Below are positions 36,325 through 47,540 of a stretch of 64,000 nucleotides of DNA, piece by piece. This stretch comes from Ignavibacteriota bacterium. GTDB lineage: Bacteria; Bacteroidota; Ignavibacteria; Ignavibacteriales; Melioribacteraceae. The number at the start of each line of letters is the position of its first letter. The first letter of the stretch is position 1. Below the pieces are notes generated by a model. That model was not told the DNA's origin. It ran no database searches and saw only the letters and a list, made by a program, of their open reading frames with translations. The position numbers and the translations under genes were made by a program. The DNA is taken from contig PAAX01000019.1 of assembly GCA_002698995.1 (NCBI GenBank), forward strand, positions 124,001 to 188,000, given 5' to 3'.

Positions 36325-37036
36325 TTGTTGAATTAATAATAACTGCCGCATAAATTACAGCAGTTTCAGAACGTAGTCTGTTGTTGCTTAATTTTAATGA
36401 AGTTTTATCTCTCAAATAATTCATTTCACTATCTGAAAACCCGCTTTCAGAGCCGATAATCAGAACATAATTTTTATCATTAGAATAAGTATTCAAATAA
36501 CTTTCCAGATAATCTTCCCCTTTTTGATCAAAGTAAATTATTTCAGAGTTATCATTTTTAAGATCATTGATTGATTTTACAAAACTTATATTTGGCTTAA
36601 AAGCTTGAAGAGATTGTTTCATTGCCGCCAAAGCTATTTTATTTATTCTTTCTAAATTTGGCTTTGATTTAAAAGATTTATCACTAGAGTAATAGATAAA
36701 ATTTGTTATACCTAATTCAATGCTTTTCTCTAATGCAAATTCTTGTCGTTCTTTGTTCTTTAATAAAGGGAGGCAAAATGTGAGGTTACTAAATCGATTA
36801 TTATAACTATACTTTTTACTTATTTCTGCAGTCAGATTTTTCTTTTCTATAAATCTGATTTCACACTGATAAATTTTTCCAATTCCATCTGTTATAAATA
36901 TTTCATCGTAAACATTTTTTCTTAAAACTTTTACAGCATGATTAAATTCTTCATCATCTAAAAATACTTTAGATTGTTCTTCACTAATTTTAGAAGAATA
37001 AAAAAGATCAATATCAGAAAGAAAAACCTGTTCCAA
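36317..37036 (-). CDS. rsmE: 16S rRNA m3U1498 methyltransferase
   Basis: This 239 aa SPOUT-family enzyme has an N-terminal PUA-like part (LDDEEFNHAVKVLRKNVYDEIFITDGIGKIYQCEI). The C-terminal knot contains LKNKERQEFALEKSIELGITNFIYYSSDKS, KIALAAMKQSLQAFKPNISF, VLIIGSESGFSDSEMNYLRDK, and the final LSNNRLRSETAVIYAAVII, typical of RsmE. It overlaps the end of the upstream Omp85 gene by 23 bases and converges on the PNP gene with stop codons overlapping by 8 bases. Confidence 0.94.
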   Translation of the reverse strand: MEQVFLSDIDLFYSSKISEEQSKVFLDDEEFNHAVKVLRKNVYDEIFITDGIGKIYQCEIRFIEKKNLTAEISKKYSYNNRFSNLTFCLPLLKNKERQEFALEKSIELGITNFIYYSSDKSFKSKPNLERINKIALAAMKQSLQAFKPNISFVKSINDLKNDNSEIIYFDQKGEDYLESYLNTYSNDKNYVLIIGSESGFSDSEMNYLRDKTSLKLSNNRLRSETAVIYAAVIINSTIK

Positions 37037-38342
37037 TTAAAAATTCTCCATTTCTATTTTCATCTAATGCATATTCAAATCTAATTGAATTGTAAGGTAA
37101 AAATAAGAAAGTTATTCCAAAACCATATCCTGAAAGAAAATTGCTTGTTTTCCATCGTTCACCATTGTTGTAGGCAATTCCGGTATCTGCAAATAAATTT
37201 AATTGAATTCCAATTCTTGTCTTAGTTAAACTTTTGGGTATAAGGGGTAAATCTAGACTTAAATTCCATTCTTCTAAAATTGGATGATATATTTCTACCG
37301 ACATTAAAAAGTAGTTATTTCCTTCGCGGTTATCTCTTCTATGTCCTCTTACATATTCATTATAACCTAAGTAAGATAAAGAATAAAATGGAACAACTCT
37401 TCCAAAAGTAAATCTGTTTGCAATTCTCCATTTACCGTTTATTTTGCCGATTAGATTTCTGTATTCTCTAAAATCAATTTCAATAATATTATAATCTACA
37501 TTTTCTATTCCAAAACCTTTATGTAAATACTGCGCCGATAAGAACAATCCTTCTTTTGCAAACTGAGCTAAATCTCTTGAATCATAAATATACTGAGCAC
37601 CCAATTCAATGGTATTATCCTCAATATTTCCGCTGGCTGTTATACCTTTGATGTTTGCATTCGGAGCTTTATAATGATCGAATCCCGCTATCAAAAAAAT
37701 ATCATTAAATTGATTCAATCTTTTTCCAATCGAAAGCATTCCCCCGTAATAATTGTAATCGAATTCATTTCCGTGAAGCAATTCTGCAATTTCACTCTTA
37801 TTAGATAATTTTTGGTATGATGCCGAAATTAAAATATTGAGATCATGTTTAACATTAATTAAAGGATTATAATATGTAACGGCAAATGTTGGATCATAAC
37901 CTAAAGAAAAAAGTAATTGAAGAGTTTCGTTTCTTCCTCTAAAATTTTTGTATATAAAATTCATTCCATAAGATGCATCTTTTAAACCATCTTCTCTCAA
38001 TTGTACAAATGGAATCGGGTAGATATACCAGCTTTCTTGAACATCGATTACTAAAATATTTTTGTTTTGCTCTTGTAGGAAATAGAATTCTACTATGTTA
38101 AAAATTCCTAGACTATAAACTCTTTCTCTATTATAATTTAGAGTTTCCCCATCCACTTTATTTCCAATATCAAACGTTAACTCTCTCAGAATTACAAATT
38201 CTTCAGTTGTATTATTTCCTTTAATTTTGATAGAATCTACAACGATAGATGTAGATTTAGAAATTAAAAGTGAATCACTTTGAGATGCATTTATACATAT
38301 GCTTAGAAGTAGAAATAATTGTAGTAAAATAATTTTCTTCAA
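37014..38342 (-). CDS. Omp85-family outer membrane protein with a single POTRA domain
   Basis: This 442 aa protein has a signal peptide (IILLQLFLLLSICINASQ). One POTRA-like domain follows at about residues 30-105 (STSIVVDSIKIKGNNTTEEFVILRELTFDIGNKVDGETLNYNRERVYSLGIFN). A beta-barrel follows, with alternating hydrophobic strands and an aromatic C-terminus (LIGTGFSF). The D15-like barrel contains YVRGHRR, YNEYVRGH and IPLIPKSLTKTRIGIQL. BamA proteins have five POTRAs; a single one is unusually short, closer to TamA- or patatin-associated forms. Role unknown beyond outer membrane assembly or secretion. It overlaps rsmE by 23 bases. Confidence 0.83.
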   Translation of the reverse strand: MKKIILLQLFLLLSICINASQSDSLLISKSTSIVVDSIKIKGNNTTEEFVILRELTFDIGNKVDGETLNYNRERVYSLGIFNIVEFYFLQEQNKNILVIDVQESWYIYPIPFVQLREDGLKDASYGMNFIYKNFRGRNETLQLLFSLGYDPTFAVTYYNPLINVKHDLNILISASYQKLSNKSEIAELLHGNEFDYNYYGGMLSIGKRLNQFNDIFLIAGFDHYKAPNANIKGITASGNIEDNTIELGAQYIYDSRDLAQFAKEGLFLSAQYLHKGFGIENVDYNIIEIDFREYRNLIGKINGKWRIANRFTFGRVVPFYSLSYLGYNEYVRGHRRDNREGNNYFLMSVEIYHPILEEWNLSLDLPLIPKSLTKTRIGIQLNLFADTGIAYNNGERWKTSNFLSGYGFGITFLFLPYNSIRFEYALDENRNGEFLIGTGFSF

Positions 38343-38361
38343 AAGGATGCCTGAAAAAAAA

Positions 38362-38783
38362 TTAATTACTTTTTGATTTACACAAACTGTGCATAACAGC
38401 TATGCATGAATCTTGAATAACTTCTATTCCCTTTTCCATTGCGGGTTTTACTGCTTCATCATTATAAATTCCTTGCTGCAGCCATAAAACTTTAGGCTTA
38501 ACTTCAATTACGTTAGGAATTATTTGTGGGATGTCCTCAGATTTTCTGAAGACATCCACAATATCAATTGGTTCTTGTATTTCAATTAAAGAAGAATAAA
38601 CTGGAATACCATCAAAGCTTTCACCATTTGCACTCGGATTTACACCAATAACATTATAACCTTTATCAACTAGAAATTCGGCAATATTTCTGCTGGTTCT
38701 GTTGGGATTTCTGGAAATACCAACAACTGCAATGGTTTTTGCTTCTTCAAGTATTTTACAAATCTTCTTTAAATCATTCATAA

Positions 38784-38787
<4 letters not shown>
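38362..38787 (-). CDS. CoA-binding domain protein (YccU-like)
   Basis: This 141 aa protein is a single Rossmann-type CoA_binding domain. It matches [73 protein letters not shown] and ends in [35 protein letters not shown]. The same fold begins succinyl-CoA synthetase alpha, but this is the free-standing protein family of unknown cellular role. It overlaps the gcvP end by 4 bases. Confidence 0.9.
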
Positions 38788-41675
<2,888 letters not shown>

Positions 41676-41815
41676 GTTGTATTACCTTTTTATTAGGAAA
41701 CTAAAATCAGACAATTAATTGTTCCACAATGGAAAAATTTATCTTAGAAATATAATTAAAGTAATTCAATTTTATAGTGTGAGATATTTTATAAGGCAGA
41801 TTTATTTGAGATTTT

Positions 41816-42583
41816 TTAAAGAGATTTATCATTACTTTCAATAGTTTCTAAAGCAGATTTAGCAGCATTTTGTTCAGCGGTCTTTTTATTTTTTCCTTCA
41901 CCTTTTCCAAATTCTTCATTATTAATAAATACCGAAACTACAAATAGCTTATTATGCTCCGGACCTTCTTCTTGGATTATCTTATAAACAGGAGTCCCAA
42001 TTTTTTTACTATGAGTAAGTTCCAGAAGTTGTCCCTTATAATTTTTATCAATTTGATGATAACCTTTATTAAAACTCGGTTTTACAATATTTTTTATTAC
42101 AAATTTTTTAGTGTTTTCAAGTCCGGTATCCAAATAAATTGCGCCAATTAAAGCCTCTAAAGCATCGGCTCTAACTGTTTTTTTCCCATCTTCTAAATTA
42201 TTATGAAAATTCTCTTCGATTAGTAAAAATCTGTCTAAATTAAGACTTTCTGCAACGTTTGAAAGAGAAATTCTATCAACTAATCTGCTTCTAATTTTAG
42301 TTAATTCCCCTTCATCTTTCTCAGGCAAATTTTGGAATAGATATTCTGCAACAATTAAATCAAGAACTGCATCACCAAGAAATTCCAATCTTTCATTAGA
42401 TTTACTCCCTTCGGGAAGTATCTCAAGATATGATCTGTGGGTTAAAGCTTTTAAATAAAAAGAATGCTTCTGAATTTTATAACCCAGAAGCATTTCAATT
42501 TCCTTAATAATTTTCTTTTCTTTTATCGAAAGATTATTTTCGATTTTCTTAAATCTAGAGACTAGATTGAATAAAAAACCCAA
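41816..42583 (-). CDS. rnc: Ribonuclease III
   Basis: This 255 aa enzyme cleaves double-stranded RNA in rRNA and mRNA processing. The catalytic domain has YLKALTHRSYLEILPEGSKSNERLEFLGDAVLDLIVAEYLFQNLPEKDEGELTKIRSRLV (signature ERLEFLGDAVL). The second acidic site is in VRADALEALIGAIYLDTG. The double-stranded RNA binding domain covers the C-terminal 70 residues (KGQLLELTHSKKIGTPVYKIIQEEGPEH, GEGKNKKTAEQNAAKSALE). It follows fabF by 5 bases, a common arrangement with acpP-fabF. Confidence 0.96.
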   Translation of the reverse strand: MGFLFNLVSRFKKIENNLSIKEKKIIKEIEMLLGYKIQKHSFYLKALTHRSYLEILPEGSKSNERLEFLGDAVLDLIVAEYLFQNLPEKDEGELTKIRSRLVDRISLSNVAESLNLDRFLLIEENFHNNLEDGKKTVRADALEALIGAIYLDTGLENTKKFVIKNIVKPSFNKGYHQIDKNYKGQLLELTHSKKIGTPVYKIIQEEGPEHNKLFVVSVFINNEEFGKGEGKNKKTAEQNAAKSALETIESNDKSL

Positions 42584-42588
42584 GAAAA

Positions 42589-43833
42589 TTATTCCTCATA
42601 CTTTTTTAATAAGATCGTTGAATTATGTCCTCCAAAGCCAAAAGTATTGCTTAAAGCATATTTAATATTTCTTTCTTTCGGTTTTTTAGGGGTATAGTCC
42701 AAATCACACTCGGGATCAGGTTCATCAAGATTAATAGTAGGTGGTATAATTCCGTTCTTAAGAGCTAAAACCGTAGCGACTGCTTCAACAGCACCGGCAG
42801 CACCAAGTAAGTGACCAGTCATAGATTTTATAGAACTTACACTCAATTTATAAGCATGTTTACCAAATAATTTTTTGATAGCTTTTGTTTCATTAATATC
42901 ATTAAGTTCTGTTGAAGTTCCATGGGCATTAATATAGTCAATTTCTTCAATTGATATTCCGCCGTCTCTAACTGCATCTCTCATCGATCTATAAGCACCT
43001 TCACCTTCAGGAGCCGGAGCAGTTAAATGGAATGCGTCACCGGTTAAACCTGCACCGATTATTTCAGCATAAATTTTAGCACCCCGTTTTTTTGCATGTT
43101 CATATTCTTCAAGTATAATTGTACCAGAACCTTCTCCCATCACAAAACCATTTCTATCTTTATCAAATGGTCTTGAAGCTTCCAAAGGTCTATCATTCCA
43201 TGTAGAAAGTGCTCTGGCAGCATTAAATCCACCGATTGACATTGGAGTAATAGCAGCTTCTGAACCGCCGCAAACTATAGCGTCTGCTGATCCTCTTTGA
43301 ACCAAAAAGAATGCATCAGCAATAGCATTAGTGGAAGTTGCACATGCCGAAGTAGTTGCATAGTTAGGACCTTTGAAACCATAATGAATTGATATTTGTC
43401 CTGCGGCTATATCTGAAATCATCATCGGAACAAAGAATGGAGAAATACGTTTTGCTCCTCCTTCAATAAATTCCCTATGTTGTTTTTCAAAAGTATCCAT
43501 TCCACCTATACCGCTTCCGAAAACCACACCAATTCTTTCTTTATCAACTTCTTCCAGATTCATTGCAGAATCTTCAACAGCCATAATAGATGTTATTAAA
43601 GCATATTGAGTATAAGGATCCATTCTTCTAATTGACTTTTTATCAATATAATTAGAAGGATCATAATTTTTAATTTCACAACCAAACTTTGTAGTAAAAT
43701 CTGTAGTATCAAACTTTGTAATTGGACCGGCGCCGCTTTTACCTTCCATCATTGCCTGCCAAAATTCATTAACATTATTACCAATTGGTGTTAATACGCC
43801 AATACCGGTAACAACTACTCTTCTTTGTGTCAT
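42589..43833 (-). CDS. fabF: 3-oxoacyl-[acyl-carrier-protein] synthase II
   Basis: This 414 aa condensing enzyme extends acyl-ACP with malonyl-ACP. It has RRVVVTGIGVLTPIGNNVNEFWQAMMEGKSGAGPITKFD and the active-site Cys in NYATTSACATSTNAIADAF. The two histidines are in INAHGTSTELNDINETKAI and SIKSMTGHLLGAAGAVEA. The ending is NTFGFGGHNSTILLKKY. It is separated from acpP by 134 bases containing a strong nested inverted repeat. Confidence 0.97.
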   Translation of the reverse strand: MTQRRVVVTGIGVLTPIGNNVNEFWQAMMEGKSGAGPITKFDTTDFTTKFGCEIKNYDPSNYIDKKSIRRMDPYTQYALITSIMAVEDSAMNLEEVDKERIGVVFGSGIGGMDTFEKQHREFIEGGAKRISPFFVPMMISDIAAGQISIHYGFKGPNYATTSACATSTNAIADAFFLVQRGSADAIVCGGSEAAITPMSIGGFNAARALSTWNDRPLEASRPFDKDRNGFVMGEGSGTIILEEYEHAKKRGAKIYAEIIGAGLTGDAFHLTAPAPEGEGAYRSMRDAVRDGGISIEEIDYINAHGTSTELNDINETKAIKKLFGKHAYKLSVSSIKSMTGHLLGAAGAVEAVATVLALKNGIIPPTINLDEPDPECDLDYTPKKPKERNIKYALSNTFGFGGHNSTILLKKYEE

Positions 43834-43869
43834 TTGGATAATCCTTTTAAGTTTTGGATTATAATAAAA

Positions 43870-43945
43870 GAGGCTGTCTTATTTTCAATAAAATCAGCTG
43901 CAATAAACTTAAGTATAATTACAACTTGAGAAAACAGACAGCCTC
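43870..43945 (-). promoter_or_regulatory. Nested inverted repeat between acpP and fabF
   Basis: GAGGCTGTCT at 43870-43879 pairs perfectly with AGACAGCCTC at 43936-43945. Inside it, CTCAAGT and ACTTAAG (minus strand) form a second 7-bp stem with one mismatch around a 9-base loop. On the minus strand the outer stem ends in GCCTC followed by TTTTATTA. It lies 22 bases after the acpP stop and 36 bases before fabF. I read it as a transcription attenuator or processing signal that lowers fabF relative to acpP; this role is inferred. Confidence 0.6.
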
Positions 43946-43967
43946 AACATTCATAATTAGAAAATAT

Positions 43968-44204
43968 TTATTGTTGAGCTTTCTCTTTAATATATGATAC
44001 AGCATCACCAACAGTAGAGATTTTTTCAGCATCTTCATCAGGAATAGATAAATTAAAAGCTGATTCAAATCCCATTACTAATTCAACTATGTCCAAAGAA
44101 TCTGCACCTAAATCATTTGTGAAAGATGCTTCCGGTGTAATTTGTGACTCTTCAACACCTAGTTTATCCACAATGATTTCTTTTACTTTTGCTTCAATGT
44201 CCAT
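43968..44204 (-). CDS. acpP: Acyl carrier protein
   Basis: This 78 aa acidic protein carries growing fatty acids. It begins [46 protein letters not shown], with the phosphopantetheine Ser in the GADSLD motif at Ser36. It ends [23 protein letters not shown]. It follows fabG by 48 bases, and a stem-loop structure separates it from fabF. Confidence 0.98.
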   Translation of the reverse strand: MDIEAKVKEIIVDKLGVEESQITPEASFTNDLGADSLDIVELVMGFESAFNLSIPDEDAEKISTVGDAVSYIKEKAQQ

Positions 44205-44252
44205 AATTCTCCTCTACTTATTTTTTTTAGTTAATTAATTTATGAAAAAAAA

Positions 44253-44996
44253 TTACATCACCATTCCGCCATCGACGGTTATAACTTGACCGGTAATATA
44301 AGAAGATTCATCACCAGCCAAAAATTTAACTAAGTTAGAAACATCTTCCGGTTTACCCATTTTACTCATAGGTATATTCGATAATAAAGCTTTTCTTTGT
44401 TCATCATTTAAGGCATCAGTCATATCAGTTTCTATAAATCCAGGTGCAACTGCATTTATATTAATATTTCTTGATGCAAATTCTTTTGCAGTTGATTTTG
44501 TAAATCCGATAATTCCAGCTTTTGAAGCAGCGTAATTTGACTGTCCGGCATTTCCAATTAAACCTACAACAGAAGTTATATTAATTATTTTGCCATATCT
44601 CTGCTTCATCATTTGTCTTGATACTGCTTTTGTATAATTGAATACACTTTTTAAATTTACATTTAGAACTTTATCATAATCATCTTCAGTCATTCTTAAT
44701 AAAAGATTATCTTTAGTAACACCTGCATTATTTACCAGAATTTCAAGCTTTCCAAACTTTGCAACTACTTGATCTACAACATCTAGACTGCTGTTAAAAT
44801 TACTTACATCAGATTTTATCGGGAAAGCTTCACAATTTAACTTTTCAATTTCCTGTTTAAGAGTTTCTGCTAACTCATCACTGCTGTTATAAACAAATGC
44901 TAAATGACTGCATAAATTTTCTGCCAGCGAAAGTACAATTGATCTTCCTATTCCCCTTGTTCCACCGGTAACTAAAGCAACCTTATTTTTCTGCAA
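44253..44996 (-). CDS. fabG: 3-oxoacyl-[acyl-carrier-protein] reductase
   Basis: This 247 aa short-chain dehydrogenase is NADPH dependent. It has the glycine-rich ALVTGGTRGIGRSIVLSLAE, the LVNNAGVTKDNLLLRM signature, and the catalytic triad in INITSVVGLIGNAGQSNYAASKAGIIGFTKSTAKE. The ending is ESSYITGQVITVDGGMVM, typical of FabG. The start is TTG at 44996 and overlaps the end of the cysteine-rich gene by 14 bases, with a GGAAAG sequence just upstream. Confidence 0.96.
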   Translation of the reverse strand: MQKNKVALVTGGTRGIGRSIVLSLAENLCSHLAFVYNSSDELAETLKQEIEKLNCEAFPIKSDVSNFNSSLDVVDQVVAKFGKLEILVNNAGVTKDNLLLRMTEDDYDKVLNVNLKSVFNYTKAVSRQMMKQRYGKIINITSVVGLIGNAGQSNYAASKAGIIGFTKSTAKEFASRNININAVAPGFIETDMTDALNDEQRKALLSNIPMSKMGKPEDVSNLVKFLAGDESSYITGQVITVDGGMVM

Positions 44997-45597
44997 ATTT
45001 TCTTTCCTTTAATCCGTTTTGAGATAAATATTCTTCTCTATATAACTCTAATTCTTTAAATCCATCTTCACCTAACAAATATTTGAGCTCATCTTTACAT
45101 GCATCATAAATTGTTGATGTTTGATTTTCTGATTTATTGCAATAGTGCATTCGTTCTAAATGTTCATCATCAACAGTAATTGTGTCTTGATAAATAACAA
45201 TGGGAAATAATATACAATATAGAGGCTTATATTTCCACTTGAATTCTCCATCTTCATAAGCAATTTTTTGAAGAGTGCAGAATCCCTGTCTATCAAGAAA
45301 AACACACTTTCCATTATGAAGTTCAGTTCCAACAGCAATACCGGATTCAAAATCTTCATCTTTTTCAGGAGCTTCAAACCATTTTGATGTATCTGTAGTT
45401 TGAGAATCATCCATTGATTTAATTATTCTATCTTTCATTTCCATAATCTTGTCATGCTCTTTTAAATCAGTGTAAACACCGTAATAACAGCATTCACCAC
45501 TGCAAATACAAACATCACAAGATTTTACAAATTTATGAGTGAAAATCACCGGATCGATATAATAATCTTTTATTTGCTTATTAATTTCTTCTGACAC
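44983..45597 (-). CDS. Cysteine-rich protein inside the fab cluster (DUF3109/YkgJ-like)
   Basis: This 204 aa soluble protein has clustered cysteines (KSCDVCICSGECCYYGVYTDLKEHDKI near residues 26-52). More lie later (GKCVFLDRQGFCTLQKIAYEDGEFKWKYKPLYCILFPIVI and MHYCNKSE). The C-x8-C-x-C-type layout resembles the DUF3109/UPF0153 proteins thought to bind zinc or an iron-sulfur cluster. It lies between fabD and fabG, overlapping fabG by 14 bases and touching fabD. I do not know a biochemical role in fatty acid synthesis for this family; a redox or metal-linked regulatory role is speculation. Confidence 0.8.
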   Translation of the reverse strand: MSEEINKQIKDYYIDPVIFTHKFVKSCDVCICSGECCYYGVYTDLKEHDKIMEMKDRIIKSMDDSQTTDTSKWFEAPEKDEDFESGIAVGTELHNGKCVFLDRQGFCTLQKIAYEDGEFKWKYKPLYCILFPIVIYQDTITVDDEHLERMHYCNKSENQTSTIYDACKDELKYLLGEDGFKELELYREEYLSQNGLKERKFAEK

Positions 45598-46514
45598 TAT
45601 AAATACCTTTCAACATCTTCAAAAGTTGAAATACCAAATACTTTTACATTAGGGTCTATTCTTTTTACTAATCCTTGTAAAACTTTGCCCGGACCAATTT
45701 CATAGAATTCTTCAGCACCATCTCTAATCATATTTTTAACTGTTTCTTCCCATCTCACAGGAGAACTTAACTGCTTAAATAACATATCAGGAAATTCATC
45801 TTTATTGGTTAAAGGTTCTGCTGTAACATTAACATAAACCGGATATTTTGCATCATAAAAACTTGTTTGATTTAGTTTCTGCTGTAATTTTTCTTTAGCA
45901 CTTTCCATTAAAGGAGAATGAAAAGCACCGCTTACAACTAATTCCTTAACTAATTTTGCTCCGGATTCTTTTGCTTTTACCATCGCAGCTTTTACACCTT
46001 CAACCGATCCGGATATTACTATTTGTCCGGGTGAATTGTAATTAGCACATTGAACAATATCTACTTCAGCAGAGACTTCTTCACAAATTTTATCAATTAA
46101 AGTAGATTCCATACCAACAACTGCTGCCATAGTACCTGGTCGTTCAATTCCAGCTTGCAGCATTGCGCTTCCTCTTGTGTGGACTAATTTAACAGCATCA
46201 TAATACTGAATTACGTTTGCAGCTACAAGAGCTGAATATTCACCAAGAGAATGACCAGCAACCATATCAGGCTCAAGTAATCTAATAATACTTGAAAGTA
46301 CAACTGAATGAACAAAAATAGCTGGTTGGGTAATGTCAGTTTGTTTTAATGAATCTTCAGGACCATTAAACATTATATGAGATAATGCAACTCCCGTTGC
46401 CTCTTCAGCAGTTTTAATCATTTCTTTGGCTTCAACGGATTTATCAAATAAATCTTTTGCCATTCCAACATGCTGTGAGCCTTGTCCAGGGAATATAAAG
46501 GCTTTTTTACTCAT
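45597..46514 (-). CDS. fabD: Malonyl-CoA:ACP transacylase
   Basis: This 305 aa enzyme loads malonate on ACP. It has KAFIFPGQGSQHVGMAKDLF, the nucleophile Ser in VAGHSLGEYSALVAANVI (GHSLG), and VHTRGSAMLQAGIERPGTMAAVVGM. Other features are NYNSPGQIVISGSVEGV, the His in VVSGAFHSPLMESAKEKL and the FYEIGPGKVLQGLVKRI ending. It is 3 bases after fabH and overlaps the next gene by 1 base. Confidence 0.97.
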   Translation of the reverse strand: MSKKAFIFPGQGSQHVGMAKDLFDKSVEAKEMIKTAEEATGVALSHIMFNGPEDSLKQTDITQPAIFVHSVVLSSIIRLLEPDMVAGHSLGEYSALVAANVIQYYDAVKLVHTRGSAMLQAGIERPGTMAAVVGMESTLIDKICEEVSAEVDIVQCANYNSPGQIVISGSVEGVKAAMVKAKESGAKLVKELVVSGAFHSPLMESAKEKLQQKLNQTSFYDAKYPVYVNVTAEPLTNKDEFPDMLFKQLSSPVRWEETVKNMIRDGAEEFYEIGPGKVLQGLVKRIDPNVKVFGISTFEDVERYL

Positions 46515-46517
46515 AAT

Positions 46518-47540
46518 TTAATCCATGCTCCAAACTAAATAACAAGAACCCCAAGTATATCCGGCACCAAAAGCGGCTAAAATCAACTTATCCCCTTTTT
46601 TAACTTTTCCTTCTCTGTAATATTCTGTTAAACAAAGAGGAATTGTAGCAGCCGTGGTATTGCCGTATTTATTAATATTTATCATTACTTTATCTTTTGT
46701 AACACCCATTCTTGAAGCAGTAGCATCAATAATTCTTAAATTAGCTTGATGAGGAACTAAATATGCAACATCTTCCCCTTTCAATCCATGTTTATCCATC
46801 ATTTCAACAGAAACATCTGCCATTCCTTTTACAGCAACCTTAAATACTGCTTTGCCGTCTTGATAAATATAATGCATTTTATTTTTAATAGTTTCTTCGC
46901 TGGCAGGATTTAAACTTCCTCCCCCTTTCATATATAAAGATTCTTTTCCATTACCATCAACTCTTAGGATAGAATCAATAAGTCCATAATTTTTATCTTC
47001 TGTTGGCTCTAAAAGGACGGCTGAAGCAGCGTCACCAAAAAGAATGCAGGTGTTTCTATCTGTATAATCAACAATTGCACTCATTTTATCTGCACCAACA
47101 ACAATAACCTTTTTAAATTTTCCACTTTCAATTAAACTTGCACCGGTTTGCAAAGCAAATAAAAATCCAGAGCATGCAGCAGAAAGATCAAAACCCCATG
47201 CATTCGAAGCTCCTATTTTTTCTTGAACCAATGCAGCGGTTGATGGGAAAAACATATCAGGTGTAACAGTAGCAACTATAATAACATCAATTTCTTCGGG
47301 TGATAAATTCTTTGAAGAAAGTAAATCCTTAATAGCACCGGCAGCTAAATCACTTGTAGCTCCATTTTCTAAAATTCTTCTTTCACTTATTCCGGTTCTT
47401 GTTCTAATCCATTCATCATTTGTTTCAATTATTGATTCAAAGTATTTATTGTCTAGAACTTTTTCCGGAACATACATGCCGACAGCAGTAACAGCGGCAT
47501 TTAATTTATTTGACTGCATAATCTTTAATTGCTTCCTCAA
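46518..47540 (-). CDS. fabH: 3-oxoacyl-[acyl-carrier-protein] synthase III
   Basis: This is the first condensing enzyme of fatty acid synthesis, about 333-340 aa. Features are TGISERRILENGATSDLA, the catalytic Cys in DLSAACSGFLFALQTGASLI, the His in LVPHQANLRIIDATASRMG, and the Asn in NKYGNTTAATIPLCL. The extreme 5' TTG at 47540 is unlikely. The ATG at 47519 (MQSNKL) is preferred because GAGGAAG precedes it at 47532-47538. Even so the gene overlaps plsX by 14 bases. Confidence 0.96.
   Translation of the reverse strand: MRKQLKIMQSNKLNAAVTAVGMYVPEKVLDNKYFESIIETNDEWIRTRTGISERRILENGATSDLAAGAIKDLLSSKNLSPEEIDVIIVATVTPDMFFPSTAALVQEKIGASNAWGFDLSAACSGFLFALQTGASLIESGKFKKVIVVGADKMSAIVDYTDRNTCILFGDAASAVLLEPTEDKNYGLIDSILRVDGNGKESLYMKGGGSLNPASEETIKNKMHYIYQDGKAVFKVAVKGMADVSVEMMDKHGLKGEDVAYLVPHQANLRIIDATASRMGVTKDKVMININKYGNTTAATIPLCLTEYYREGKVKKGDKLILAAFGAGYTWGSCYLVWSMD

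Noticed and set aside
41676-41815. Possible glycine riboswitch before gcvP
   Set aside because: The 140-base leader is AT-rich with no recognisable tandem aptamer pattern or GC-rich helices.
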